The translations under genes were made by a program, and so were the position numbers. The notes below the pieces were generated by a model. That model worked only from the letters and a program-made list of their open reading frames with translations. It was not told where the DNA came from and did not search any database. A DNA stretch of 64,000 nt from Hydrangea macrophylla (lineage: Eukaryota; Streptophyta; Magnoliopsida; Cornales; Hydrangeaceae), in NCBI GenBank assembly GCA_033977485.1, contig CM066982.1:10035218-10099217 (forward strand). The letters run 5' to 3'. Of the stretch, positions 21,848 through 32,309 are shown piece by piece; position 1 is the stretch's first letter, and every line of letters starts with the position of its first letter.

Positions 21848-22608
21848 TTCTTCTTTTTTTTTTTTTTGCTCAAAAGCTAAAAGTTCATTAATGATAATGA
21901 AACCTTATAAAGAAAACCAAACAAACAACAAAATTAAAGAAAAGTAGAGCAAGCAAAAGCAAAATAACCAAAGGTACAATAGATAAGGAAGCATAAGTGA
22001 CCACATAAAATACTTTGTCAGTTGCATGAGGAATCCACCACTGTACCATAATGCACCACAAGACCGCCACGTAGAGAGATCCGGAACCCAAGGCAACTTC
22101 AACCTTGTAGATGGTAAAGACTACCCAAAGAAAGAAGAAGATGGCACAAAACCAAGGCCAAACAAGTGAAGAAGCTTCACCAAAGGGTCAATAGAAGTTG
22201 CTTGAAAAGCTTCCATGATAGCAAAAGCTGCACCATGGAAAGCAACACAGCTGTCTAACAGGGCTCCAAAGCCACTAATCACAACCCAATGAAGACCAAA
22301 AAGTTAATCTATTGTTGCAAGATTGGTTTGGTCAACATATACCATCTTGAACCCATGGAAATGCCATACGAGATAAGGAAAACAACCTTCACCAATGAAG
22401 GGGAAAAGCTTCACAAAGGAAGCGAAGGAGCCAAATATGCTCTTATTTGGACAGGGACAAAACATGAACTATACGATGAGAGTGAAAGAGAGAGAGAGAG
22501 GGGGGGGGGGGGATTGGGAGGTGACAACTATTAGGTTTAGCAGCATCACTTCTCTCTCTCTAGCCTAGAGAGAGAAGCTCTTGGCTTACTCCATCACAGA
22601 GAGAAAAA
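21848..22608 (-). mobile_element. poly(A) retroposon with 16-bp target site duplications
   Basis: TATGTATGCTTCTGTC at 21832-21847 and TATGTATGCTTCTATC at 22609-22624 (15 of 16) bracket a 761-bp insert. A 14-T run at 21854-21867 marks a minus-strand poly(A) tail. The 5' side, near 22480-22575, has a (GA)n-G(12) tract and an inverted CTCTCTCTAGCCTAGAGAGAG. No frame encodes a recognisable RT. It is either a non-autonomous LINE derivative or a processed transcript moved by LINE machinery; I cannot tell which. Confidence 0.75.
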
Positions 22609-22624
22609 TATGTATGCTTCTATC

Positions 22625-23130
22625 TAAATGCAAAAGTCAAAGCCTAAAACTAATTTTGGCTGGCAAGGCTTTGTTAGCATATCCTCAAAATTAATTTTGT
22701 GTGTATATATATACATGTACACAAAAATATTAACCTGTTACATATCTAAAATTAAATAGACAAAAAACTCTATGCCATGTCATGAAAAGAAAGGCTCTAG
22801 AGTAAGAAAAATTGTATCTAAACTCATATATTTTTGTATGTTAACAAGGGCAGCATTAGCATTATAGTGTTAATTTATTGAATTATCAAAATGTGTTAGT
22901 TGTATGGGAGATTCAATTTATTGTATATAAGTAGAGGTGCAGAGTGGTTGGGTTGGCCATACTCGTCACGTATTGAAACCTAGCCAGGTCCTGTGAGCCG
23001 CATACCTGACAGCCTACCCACCCAGCTCAACCTGCAAAACTACTAAAACCACTTGAAAGAACAAATTGCACCACTTGACATGGACATCTAATTGGTAATT
23101 TTTTATCTACTTATATATGAATGGAAAAAT
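22625..23130. other. intergenic, no feature seen
   Basis: AT-rich sequence without coding potential, holding a TATATATATACATGTACAC stretch near 22702. Nothing else is recognised. Confidence 0.4.
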
Positions 23131-23550
23131 CTAGGGTACACTCTGTCAAAAAGGGGTTGATGTCAACCCATAACTTGTGGCTGACTTGTGGCTCACAATC
23201 AGCCACATTACCAAAATTATTAAAAAACTATTAAAAAAAAATGACCTGTTCTTCTGGTTTTCTTCAGGTTAAAATCTCATTCTTCATAACTGGATCATAA
23301 CTACAACAACATTACTCATAACTTGATCATAACAGAACCATTTTTCTCATAGCAGAGCCACATTTCTCATAACCAACTAGAAATTATTACACGATAACAA
23401 CATTACTCATAACTTGATCATAACAGAACCACATTTCTCATAACAGAGCCACGTTTCTCATAACAAGAACTACTTTTGCTCATAACCACCACTTTTGGTG
23501 TGTAAGATTACCAATTTACCCCTTTTGGGTGGGTGTGTATTGTAGCCTAG
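23131..23550. mobile_element. possible MITE with imperfect terminal inverted repeats
   Basis: The left end reads CTAGGGTACA and the right end, reverse complemented, CTAGGCTACA. Both are followed within about 20 bp by AAAAGGGG. Inside is a perfect 9-bp inverted repeat TGTGGCTGA/TCAGCCACA (23176-23207) and a 90-bp tandem repeat. No clear target site duplication flanks it, so the call is tentative. Confidence 0.35.
23305..23463. repeat. 90-bp tandem repeat rich in CATAAC
   Basis: ATTACTCATAACTTGATCAT begins at 23311 and again at 23401. Each copy carries several TCATAAC or TCATAGC words 10-20 bp apart, with further CATAAC words on both sides (23285-23490). Confidence 0.8.
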
Positions 23551-23577
23551 CCCAAACACAAAGACTATGGCCCATTC

Positions 23578-25150
23578 ATGAGAAGGATGGAAAGGCCAAC
23601 GTACAGACGGCCATACCCACCTGAAATTGACCAAGTCAACTTTTCCCAAGGATACAAGGTTCCAAATTTTACTCTATTTTCTGGAGAAAGTGAACAATCC
23701 TCAGTAGGACATATTGGCCGTTTTATAGTACAATGCGGCCATATGAGTAGTCATGATCCATTAAAATTAAGCCTGTTTCCAAACTCCCTCACGGGGGTAC
23801 CTTTCTTATGGTACGTTAATCTCCCAGCCAACTCCGTGCGAGATTGGCAGGGGATGGAAGAATTATTTCATGGCCAGTTCTATAGGACTGAGCCTGAAAC
23901 ATCATTGATAGATTTGTTCAGGATGCTATAGTTAATAGGAAAGACCGTTGAGACCTACATAGCCCATTTTCGAAAGACAAAACATAGGTGCAAGATAGTC
24001 TTTTCCAAAGAAGAGTACGTTAAGATGGCTATGAAGGGAATGTCCTTCGAGCTTCGCAAGAGGTTCAGAGGGACCGATTTTCGCGATCTATTTGAGCTGG
24101 CCACGAGGACCGCTCGCTACGAGCGTATCCTCTTGGATAAGCAAGAAAAAAAGAACTCGTCCAAGGGAGCGTACTATAAAGATCCTAATTACGAGGTCCA
24201 CTTAGTGAACTGTGACCTCAAGGCAGAGATCGACATGGCCGAGCTAGTATGTAAATGGCCGATTGTATGTAACGTCTTAAACAAGCCCATCAACAATAAC
24301 GCCACTGCAAAACTATACGTTTGATATAACTATGGATGATCAGATCTTCGATGCCTTACTGGCCAAAAAAGTTATCAAACTTAGCGATGGCCATCGGATC
24401 CCCAAGGCCGATGACATTAAGAATAAAGAGTATTATAAATGGCATAAGTCCTGGAAACACTCTACTGATAACTGTGTTGTTTTTCGCAATGTGATACAGG
24501 AGAATGTAGAGAAGGGAGTGTTCAAATTCTCGGACAAAGCCATGGGAGTTGATGCTAATACATTCCCTCAAATCACCAGTGCCAACATGGTAACGCCCGA
24601 TTTGACTAAGCTGACCAGGCCAAGGCCAAAGGTGGATCTGGCCAAGAAAGAGGAAAGGCCGCAGCAAAGAGAAGGAAAACAAATTGCCATTTCAGCCACC
24701 GAGGGGCCGAAGGTAACCATTCATGAGCTCCAGAAAACTTATCAGGAGCGAAAGAAAGCAGAACATAAAGCCGAAGTCAAAACGGCCAGATCAACCACTG
24801 ACAGATTAATAGCTAACCTGCGACACCAACTTGATCTAATAGAACAAGGTCTCTGCTCGATATGCAAGGCCGATGTCAAGAAGGAGGCCTCTAGCTCAAG
24901 CAAGAGGCCCAGGATGAATGAGCACAGAGGGCACAACCCGAGAAGGTCCGTACACGAGAGGCTGTCACTGCTTAAGCAAAGTCAGGGTAAGCTCGAGTGG
25001 AAACCCAAGCCATCACCAGCCTCCCAGACCAGCCCCAGAGACTCAGGCCGGTTGGAGAGACGATGTCATCGGACATTCTTCAAACCAAATGTGCAGGAAA
25101 AGGCCCAACCTCGGACATACATCCAAGGATGGTACTACCACCCAGAGTAG
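23578..25150 (+). pseudogene. Tat gag
   Basis: Frame 1 runs from ATG 23578 to 24324 with one stop at 23929, then frame 2 from about 24318 to 25150. The core reads VPNFTLFSGESEQSSVGHIGR, then LKLSLFPNSLTGVPFLWYVN and ELFHGQFYR, the classic Tat Gag signature. After the frameshift come FDITMDDQIFDALLAKK and a zinc-finger-like WHKSWKHSTDNCVVFRNVIQ whose first Cys is Tyr. The C-terminal half is Lys/Arg-rich and contains CSICKAD. Gag builds the particle; this copy needs one stop reversed and one frameshift repaired to be full length. Confidence 0.82.
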
Positions 25151-26708
25151 ATGAAGGAAGGTGGTACAGGGCTGAACACCCAAAATTCTCGGCAACACCC
25201 ATATATAGCAAATCTCAAAAAAGAAGATATCAACGTGCAAGACAGGCTGAGCGAGAATGAAAGTACTGGGAGAATCAGGCTCACAGTTCCCCCAAGCCTA
25301 GTTCACACGTATTACCTGATTCCCAAGAACATCCAGCAGAAGGGGAGCCCGTTTTTGACAAGAAAGCGGGTAAATGAGCGATGCACGCCATGGAATGCCT
25401 GAAGGAAATCTTTAAGTGAGAGAAGCTAAAGGATGAGTGTAAGCCCGAGATCATCGCAATGGACATCGAGTCCGATGATGATTTCTCAGATTCAGATGCA
25501 AAGCCAATCCAATTCGAGACCATCCCTGTGAGTCTGTCATCCAACATGGTGTTTACGTTGCCCATGTCCTTCGTGGCAAAGCCAGATCAACCAATAACAA
25601 TGGAGGAAGATGTGATAGAAGGCCTGACCAAAGAGTTGGCCATGATAGAAGATATATTCTGGAGTAGAGGAGAAACCGTCAAGCCAGAGGTGATGGAGGC
25701 CACGAGTAAGAACGTGGATGCAATCGAGCAACAGTCCGATTGGCCCAAGATAACCATCTTAAGGTCGAAAGGGCAACAAACTGAGGAAGGACAAAAGCTA
25801 AGAGGGCCCATTAAAATGGTTTTTGAAAGGCCTACATATCAAATGTCCCAACACTTGAAGCCGCTGTATGTGAAAGGGCACTTTGAGGGAGTTCCCATGA
25901 ACAGGATTCTCATTGATGGGGGCTCCACCATCAATATTATGCCTCAAATAATGCTAAGGGTACTATAGAAGTCCGAGTCGAGTTAATCCCGACCAAAATG
26001 AATTTTCAGAGTTTTACCGGAGCACCGTCAAGGACTAAAGGCATCCTTCCCTTAGAGCTGACAATAGGAAGCAAGACAGCAATGACTACTTTCTTCATTG
26101 TTGAAACATCGGCCACTTAAAATGCATTGTTGGGCTGAGATTGGATACACTCCAATTACTATATCCCCTCCACTTTGCATCAGTTATTAATTTTTTAGAA
26201 GGGAGACAAGGTAGAGGTGGTGGGGGCCGATACGAAGCCATTCGTGGCACGTGTTCAAACGGCTGAAGCGTTGTATGAAAACGACATCGGACCTGTGAAG
26301 TCGCTAGAATTTAGAAAGATGGGCAAACCAAACGCTGCAACATTCATCAAAGAGAATCTGAAGTGCTGCCCTCAACTCAATCGGATAGAAGAAGTCAGGC
26401 CGGTTGAACTCAAAGAAGAAGACGTGATCAATGAATCAACAACCGATTGAAATTCAGAGATAGCTGGCCCTAAAGGCCAGCATGGCCAGTTGGTGTGCAT
26501 ATCTAGCCGATAGAAGATTAGAGATCGGCTCAATTGATGGTATGGTTAACCTGGCCGATTGTATCTATGATGAAGAAATGCCAAGGGAGGAAAAGATCTA
26601 AATGGATGAGCTGGAAATGACCACATCAAGCTGGATTGATCTGAAGGCCGATATTCAAGATCCACTATTGGAAGTCAACCTAGGCAGTGAAGGAGAGCAC
26701 AAGCCTAC
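25151..26708 (+). pseudogene. Tat protease region
   Basis: The clearest piece is 25459-25968, with acidic SDDDFSDSD, then LKPLYVKGHFEGVPMNRI and the active site ILIDGGSTINIMP. Tat proteases typically use D-G-G here rather than D-T-G. Downstream the frame breaks near 25969 and resumes at 26200-26450 (VVGADTKPFVARVQTAEALY). The region stops at the solo LTR insertion after codons for KPT, and coding resumes at 29095. Confidence 0.7.
26704..26708. repeat. target site duplication CCTAC (solo LTR)
   Basis: CCTAC at 26704-26708 and 29090-29094 flanks the solo LTR. Removing the LTR and one copy restores the Tat reading frame (KPT followed by YVSLVLEP). Confidence 0.9.
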
Positions 26709-29089
26709 TGACAAACACTGAATATTGCACATTCATGTGCCAATATAATATATATAGTGCTCATTTAATCCCCTAAATCTCTAGTTTTACATGCATATTT
26801 GAATTAATATAATTTAATGGTGATATCACTCAAATGCATGTAATTATTTACTTTTACACATTTTACATGTTTAGGTAAAAATGAAGTAAAATAAAGGGAA
26901 GGAAAGAAGTAGCAACCACACCATAGTATATTCCATAGTCAAACACATGAATAGTAACTAATAGTAAAACTTTCTGAAAAGTTAGCAAAAGAACAAAAAA
27001 AAAAGGGTGAAATGAAATCAACATCCAAGCAGTGCTTGGATGTTGATACTTGGCATATTTTACTTTTCTTTTGTTTTGCAGGTTCTCAAGTCAAACGAAC
27101 TATCAGAGAGCTAAAGAAATTAGGGACGAAGTGAAAGAAAAATTGCCAACGTGATGAACGCAATGACGAAATCATCACAGAATTTCGTCTATAAAATGGA
27201 GAAGCCTCACAACGAAAGGAGGGAACCAACAAGCAGCACAACTTCACAACACACACTGTTAGGGAGAGAATAGTTTAGGGAGGTTATCATGTGAGCACTT
27301 CATTTTGTCCCTAGAAGTAGGAAACTTTAGTTTTTCATTGCTTTTTCTAATTCTAGTAGTTGTAAAAATTTACTTTTATGTAATTGATGATTTCATGTTC
27401 CAAAAATATGTAGCAAAACTTTGTGTACTGCATTTCTCAAAATAAAATATTTGTTTTCTTATATAACCTTTGTCAATTTGTAGTAGTAAAATATTCCTAT
27501 TAAATTTTAGATTTAATATTTTTAGTCTAGTTAGTACTTATAGTTGTCCCCTAAAATAGTTTGAAACCCCAAATTTCTAATTTTTATAGCAATATTTCCA
27601 TTCACTAGAAGACAGATTTTGCAAGCAAATGTCATATTTCTTAGCCACATAGTTGTTATAATCACCTACTAAAGTCCAAAGCACACCATACCCATATCTC
27701 ACTCCAAAATTAGATTAGGATTTTGTTTAGCCTTATTTGTGTTCTTGAAGTTCAACCACTGTGACCCCACAAGAATCCAAAGTAAAGGTTTAGTATTTTA
27801 TTATAAATTCAGTTTTTCCATTTATGTATATTTTATTAGCCTAGTTGTACTAAACTTTGCTATTTTGCAGATTTCACAAATTCAACCCCAACTCATGTTA
27901 AGTGAGAAAAAAATATATTAATATTATATTCCACCCTTACCGTAGTTTTATAACTTGAATTTTAATTGGGTAGTCACTGTGTATATCAATTCAATCTTTC
28001 TTTAAAAAATTATTTGGAAGACAATTTCAATTCCAAAATGGTAGGCTAAAACTTTAATTGGGGATATGCAATAAAAACTTAGAAACCACAACTTCTGTGC
28101 ACTAATCTTAAATGGGCAAATTTATCTAGATGGGTTGTTTTTCCATTTATGGCCAAAAATATCTATGTATCTATAGTTTATGACCATTTAATATGTTTAT
28201 ATACTATGGCTATATTGGGCTCAAAAGATTACATATTTAAAATACGAATCTAATTATGTGGATTGTCAAACTATGCCTTTTGTCATAAAAAATACATAGC
28301 ATACTCAAATAGTTCATATAACAAAATTTATATTTTAAGTATGTGTTTATATATATATATTTCTATCCACTAATGGACAGACAATTATGTAGTGGCAGAG
28401 TGGTGGGGATTGAGCGCCGAATAACCCACGTCCGCGGCGGGTCAAGGTTAGAACCTGGCTACTGCCCAATTGCCTTTCTATTTTTCTTTAAACCAAACGA
28501 CGTCGTTTCATATCAAACCTGACATACTTGATATGACCCTGACTAGTGAAAATTTATTTTCAAATAAAGAATGACTCTGCGGTCTTAAATGCCAAATCCT
28601 TTTTAAATGCACAAAAGTTGTGGGATCTAGTGTTGGTTTTGCATATTCCCAATTCTTTAAATCATTTCCCCTATTTAATTAATATTTCCTATTTTTAATA
28701 ACTTTGCTTAAATATCTGTATTATTTATATCTTTCACTATTATTAAATCCAAAAAGTCATTTGATGTAAATTTAGCTTTTATTTCTTTTTCTTCCTTTTC
28801 TTACTAGTATCTTAGTTAATTTATTTTGCACTATTAAAATCTTTACCGTAAACTACTTAGGAAAAAATAGCTTTTAATTAGTTTTATTGCCAAAAATATA
28901 AAAACTAGTAGTTTAGTAAAACCCCACAAAAATCCATCACCTTTTATTTTCTTTTTACGAACAAAATAGTTACTGCCTATCTTTGTTTCCCGTTCCCTGT
29001 GGGTTCGACCTGGACTTCCAGAACTTTATTACTTGTACGATCACCTACACTTGGGTGTGATAAGAAAATGCATCAATAGGATGTCGTCA
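26709..29089 (+). mobile_element. solo LTR, Athila-related
   Basis: 2381 bp with TGACAAACA at the left and GTCGTCA at the right, flanked by CCTAC. Its 3' part (28990-29055) is similar to the end of the Athila LTR in this window (GGGTTCGACCTGGACTT...CCTACACTTGGGT, as reverse complement near 3280-3345), so it is in plus orientation. It has no internal coding and is explained by LTR-LTR recombination of a former full element. It holds a tRNA-like segment at 28391-28478 and the palindrome AAACGACGTCGTTT at 28495. Confidence 0.85.
28391..28478 (+). other. tRNA-like A-box and B-box segment
   Basis: TGGCAGAGTGGT (A-box-like, 28393-28404) and GGTTAGAACC (B-box-like, 28446-28455) are 42 bp apart, followed by GGCTACTGCC. 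The pieces do not fold into a clean tRNA acceptor stem, so I regard it as a decayed tRNA-derived SINE head or tRNA relic rather than a gene. Confidence 0.35.
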
Positions 29090-29094
29090 CCTAC

Positions 29095-30040
29095 TTATGT
29101 AAGTCTGGTGCTAGAACCACAGTTTCAGGTCAAGATGATAGCACTCTTGTATAAGTACAAAGATTGCTTTGCCTGAGACTATGATGAGATGCCAGGGCTA
29201 TCAAGGGAACTGGTAGAACACCGATTGCCAATTAAATCGAGGTTCAGGCTGTTCAAACAGTTACCTCGACGTATGTCACCAGAGGTTACTCTGAAGGTAA
29301 AGGAGAAAATTGAGAGACTCCTGGGCACTAGTTTTATTTGGACTGCTAGATATGTAGGATGGGTCTCGAATGTAGTCCCAATGGTAAAGAAGAATGGAAA
29401 GCTCAGGGTCTGCATTGACTTCAGAAACCTAAACCTGGCTACCCCAAAAGACGAATATCCAATGCCCATGGCCAATCAGCTCATTGATTCGGCCGTCAAG
29501 CACAAGATCTTGTCCTTTATGGACGGGCATTCAGGGTATAATCAGATTTACATCACCGAGTAGGATGTCCCAAAGACAGCTTTTTGGTGCCCAGGGGTAA
29601 TTGGAACCTTTGAGTGGATTGTCATGCCCTTTGGGCTGAAGAATGCCAGAGCCACCTATCAATGGGCAATGAATTCAATCTTCCATGACAAGATTGGACA
29701 ATTCATGGAGGTCTACATCAATGATATGGTGGTAAAGTCTGGTGACAATATTGATCATTTGAGGGATCTGGAGAAAGCATTTGAAAGAATGCCGGCTCAC
29801 AAGTTAAAAATGAATCCTCTTAAATGTGCATTCGGTGTTTCAACATGGAACTTCTTAGGTTTCTTGGTGTACCAATAAGGGATAGAGATAGACAAGAACA
29901 AGGGTCAGGCTATCGAAGCAGTAAAGCCCCCAACCAACAAGAAAGAGTTACAAAGGCTACTCGGGCAGATCAATTTCCTGAGAAGATTTATATCCAACTG
30001 TGTAGGAAAGACTCAAGTATGGACCCCCACTACTGAAGAT
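29095..30040 (+). pseudogene. Tat reverse transcriptase
   Basis: Reading resumes after the solo LTR with YVSLVLEPQFQVKMIALL, then YDEMPGLSRELVEHRLPI, VVPMVKKNGKLRVCIDFRNL, SFMDGHSGYNQI and MPFGLKNARATYQ. The catalytic loop is YIND near 29735 instead of YVDD, so the second catalytic Asp pair is damaged. Stops at 29176, 29561 and 29876 and a frame change after 29880 break it. The thumb continues as KELQRLLGQINFLRRFIS. Confidence 0.85.
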
Positions 30041-31229
30041 CAAGACCGATGAAGAATTCAAGTGGAAAGACATCCATCAATAGGCCTTTGAAGGGATAAA
30101 ATAGTACTTGTCTACTCCTCTAGCGTTAATGCCACCCAAGAAGGGTAGGTACCTTAAATTGTATATATCGGCCTCTGATTGCTCAATAGGAAGTATGCTA
30201 GCTCCAGATAATGAGTAAGGTAACGAGCATGCTATTTATTACTTAGTAGGATTTTAACTCCAATCGAGCAGCGTTATACGTCGATTGAGAAGTTATGTTT
30301 GGCATTGTATTTTTCATCACAAAAGTTAAGAACATCTATGCTTCCTGTTTCTACTTATATCATATGTCAAACTGATGTGATTGAATATACGTTGTCAAGA
30401 CCTATCATGTGTGGCCGAATTGGGAAATGGACCATAGACTTGATGGAATTTACCATTCAATACTGATCACAGCAATCGGCCAAAGGCCAGGCCATAGCCA
30501 ATTTTCTGGCTGATCACCTAGACCGTACTGATCTAGGAGATTTATCACTAGCACCGAAAATACTAAATACGTCCTTAGTCCCATGGACATTGATCTTTGA
30601 TGGGTCTAAAAATGCAAAAGGTGCTGGAGTAGGAGTGGTCATTATATCGCCCAAGTGTAAGAAGTCAAAGATGTCATTTTGGCTCGATTTCAAATGTACT
30701 AACAATCAGGCTGAATACGAAGCACTTATCATCGGACTGGAGATACTCCTTGAAATGGGGGCATCATCCGTACACATGAAAGAGGACTCAGGGTTGGTTA
30801 TCGGGCAAATATCGGGTGAATTTTAGATAAAAAACTGGGAACTCTGCCAGTTTCACTCAGTGACCACTCAACTAATGGATTCATTTGATGATATAAGTGT
30901 GAGTTATATCTCCAGGTCAACAAATACAGAGGCCGATAAGATAGCAAAAACAAGGCCAGTCTCGTCTGCTAGAAAAGGTTTAGAGGATCAATCCATCACA
31001 GTACAAGTCCAATCGTTGCAATCAGTGGCAAAGAGAGGCTGGTATACTATAACCAATTCGGTCTTGATGGAGGACGATGATTGGAGAATCCCAATCATCG
31101 AATATTTAAAACACCCAAACGTTAGGGTGGACCAAAAAGTCAGACTGTTCGCAGTCCGATTTGTGGTGCTTGATGGAGAACTATTCAAGAAACCAATCGG
31201 TGATGATGTCTTAAAATGCCTCGGGAAGA
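30041..31229 (+). pseudogene. Tat RNase H and second (archaeal-type) RNase H
   Basis: A heavily broken first RNase H (YLKLYISASDCSIGSMLA, 30150-30200) is followed by a linker and a second RNase H: WTLIFDGSKNAKGAGVGVV (30585), TNNQAEYEALIIGLEILLEM (30697-30756) and VSYISRSTNTEADKIA (about 30900-30950). The second domain with the DGS/NQAEYEAL pattern is the additional archaeal-type RNase H characteristic of Tat elements. Stops at 30824 and elsewhere disrupt it. It degrades the RNA strand during cDNA synthesis. Confidence 0.8.
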
Positions 31230-31671
31230 AATAAGCCATACAGGTAATGGCTGAAGTGCATGAAGGGATCTGCGGAGCTCATCAGGCCGGTACCAAGATG
31301 AAGTGGCTTTTACGAAGATATAATTATTACTAGCCAGGCATGTTGAAGGATTGCATCAGCTATGCTAAAGGGTGACAGGCTTGCCAAAAGCATGGCCCGA
31401 TTCAAAGAGTGCAGGCCAAAGAACTCCAACCTATTATCAAGCCATGGCCGTTCAGAGGATGGGCCATGGATTTGATCGGTAAGGTCCTCCCACCTTCATC
31501 GGGCCAACATTGCTTCATTAGATATACCTTGCAGGACGGTGACTCAGGCCACCGTGATCAAATTCATTGAAGAACATATAATGCATCATTTTGGCCTGCC
31601 AAAAATAATAACATTTGATCATGGGTCGATGTTTACAGGAACAGAGACCGCAGCCTTCGCAGATAGTTTAC
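31230..31671 (+). pseudogene. Tat integrase, N-terminal and core part (cut by copia)
   Basis: An HHCC zinc-binding region (EVHEGICGAHQAG, then GCQACQ-like with one base change) precedes RGWAMDLIG (first Asp) and TFDHGSMFTG (second Asp near 31620). Coding ends at the copia LTR at 31672. The segment expected between AFADSL and the catalytic Glu, roughly 19 codons, is missing from both sides of the insertion. Confidence 0.75.
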
Positions 31672-32295
31672 TGATCAAAGAGTTTGGTCATGGGAATTAA
31701 CAACTGATCTGAGCCAACAATAAAGAGCCTAGGAGGTCCCACTCTTAGCTCTACTAGGATATTTGGAAAGGCATAAGAGGTTCTTGTCAAGACGAGTTTG
31801 ATTGATCTAAGGGGTTTTGGTTGATTGAAGTCTAGGCAAGTTCGAGCGATCGAAAGGTGTTTGATCGATCGAAGGTTCGATCGATCGAAACCACTTTGAT
31901 CAGTCGAAGGTTAAAGTCGATTTTGGAAATCGATAAATAGGGCAGCTGCGTACAGGGTTTAATAATCATCATTTTTCCTATACGAAAGCTACAGAGATTG
32001 TTCAGGGTTTTCCAAGCCTCCTTATCCTCCCCATTGGAGTTTCCACCAACTCTAGCCTTTTCGGCAGCATCTGTAGGAGTCATAAGGGTGAAGACAACCT
32101 AGTGGAAGCTGCTGTATCATCAAGAAGTTTGAAGATTTCAGAATTGGTTTCAAGACACACAGGTATAACTCTTATCCCCTCTTATACGCATCTATGGAAT
32201 TGACAAGTAGTAGATCCTGGGCTACCAATAAGTTTTTGAAACTTAACCTTTTCGCTGCACGTTTAAAAATAATTTTAAACCTAATTATTCCATCA
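31672..32295 (+). repeat. copia 5' LTR, 3' part only
   Basis: 624 bp ending TTCCATCA next to the PBS, aligned to 38855-39478. The missing 0.88 kb is the U3 start. It contains a palindrome array (31796-31908) and a TATA-like GATAAATAG near 31934. Confidence 0.88.
31796..31908. repeat. TCGATCGA-type array, copia 5' LTR
   Basis: Six degraded words, among them TTGATCGATCGAAG, TTCGATCGATCGAA and TTCGAGCGATCGAA, ending about 25 bp before the TATA-like box. Most differences from the 3' LTR copy are C/T or G/A at CpG. Confidence 0.85.
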
Positions 32296-32297
32296 AT

Positions 32298-32309
32298 TGG
32301 TATCAGAGC
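32298..32309 (+). other. copia primer binding site (tRNA-iMet)
   Basis: TTGGTATCAGAGCC follows the LTR end by two bases and contains the full initiator-Met PBS TGGTATCAGAGC. Confidence 0.88.

Noticed and set aside
22289..22534. 81-codon plus-strand ORF
   Set aside because: Antisense to the retroposon, ends in GA/G-tract translation, no similarity seen.
28391..28478. Functional tRNA gene
   Set aside because: A- and B-box-like motifs are present, but the acceptor stem does not pair and no CCA-compatible end or terminator context is visible.
31667..31671. TTTAC as left TSD of the copia element
   Set aside because: The right flank reads GAGTC. The left LTR is truncated, so no TSD is expected there.
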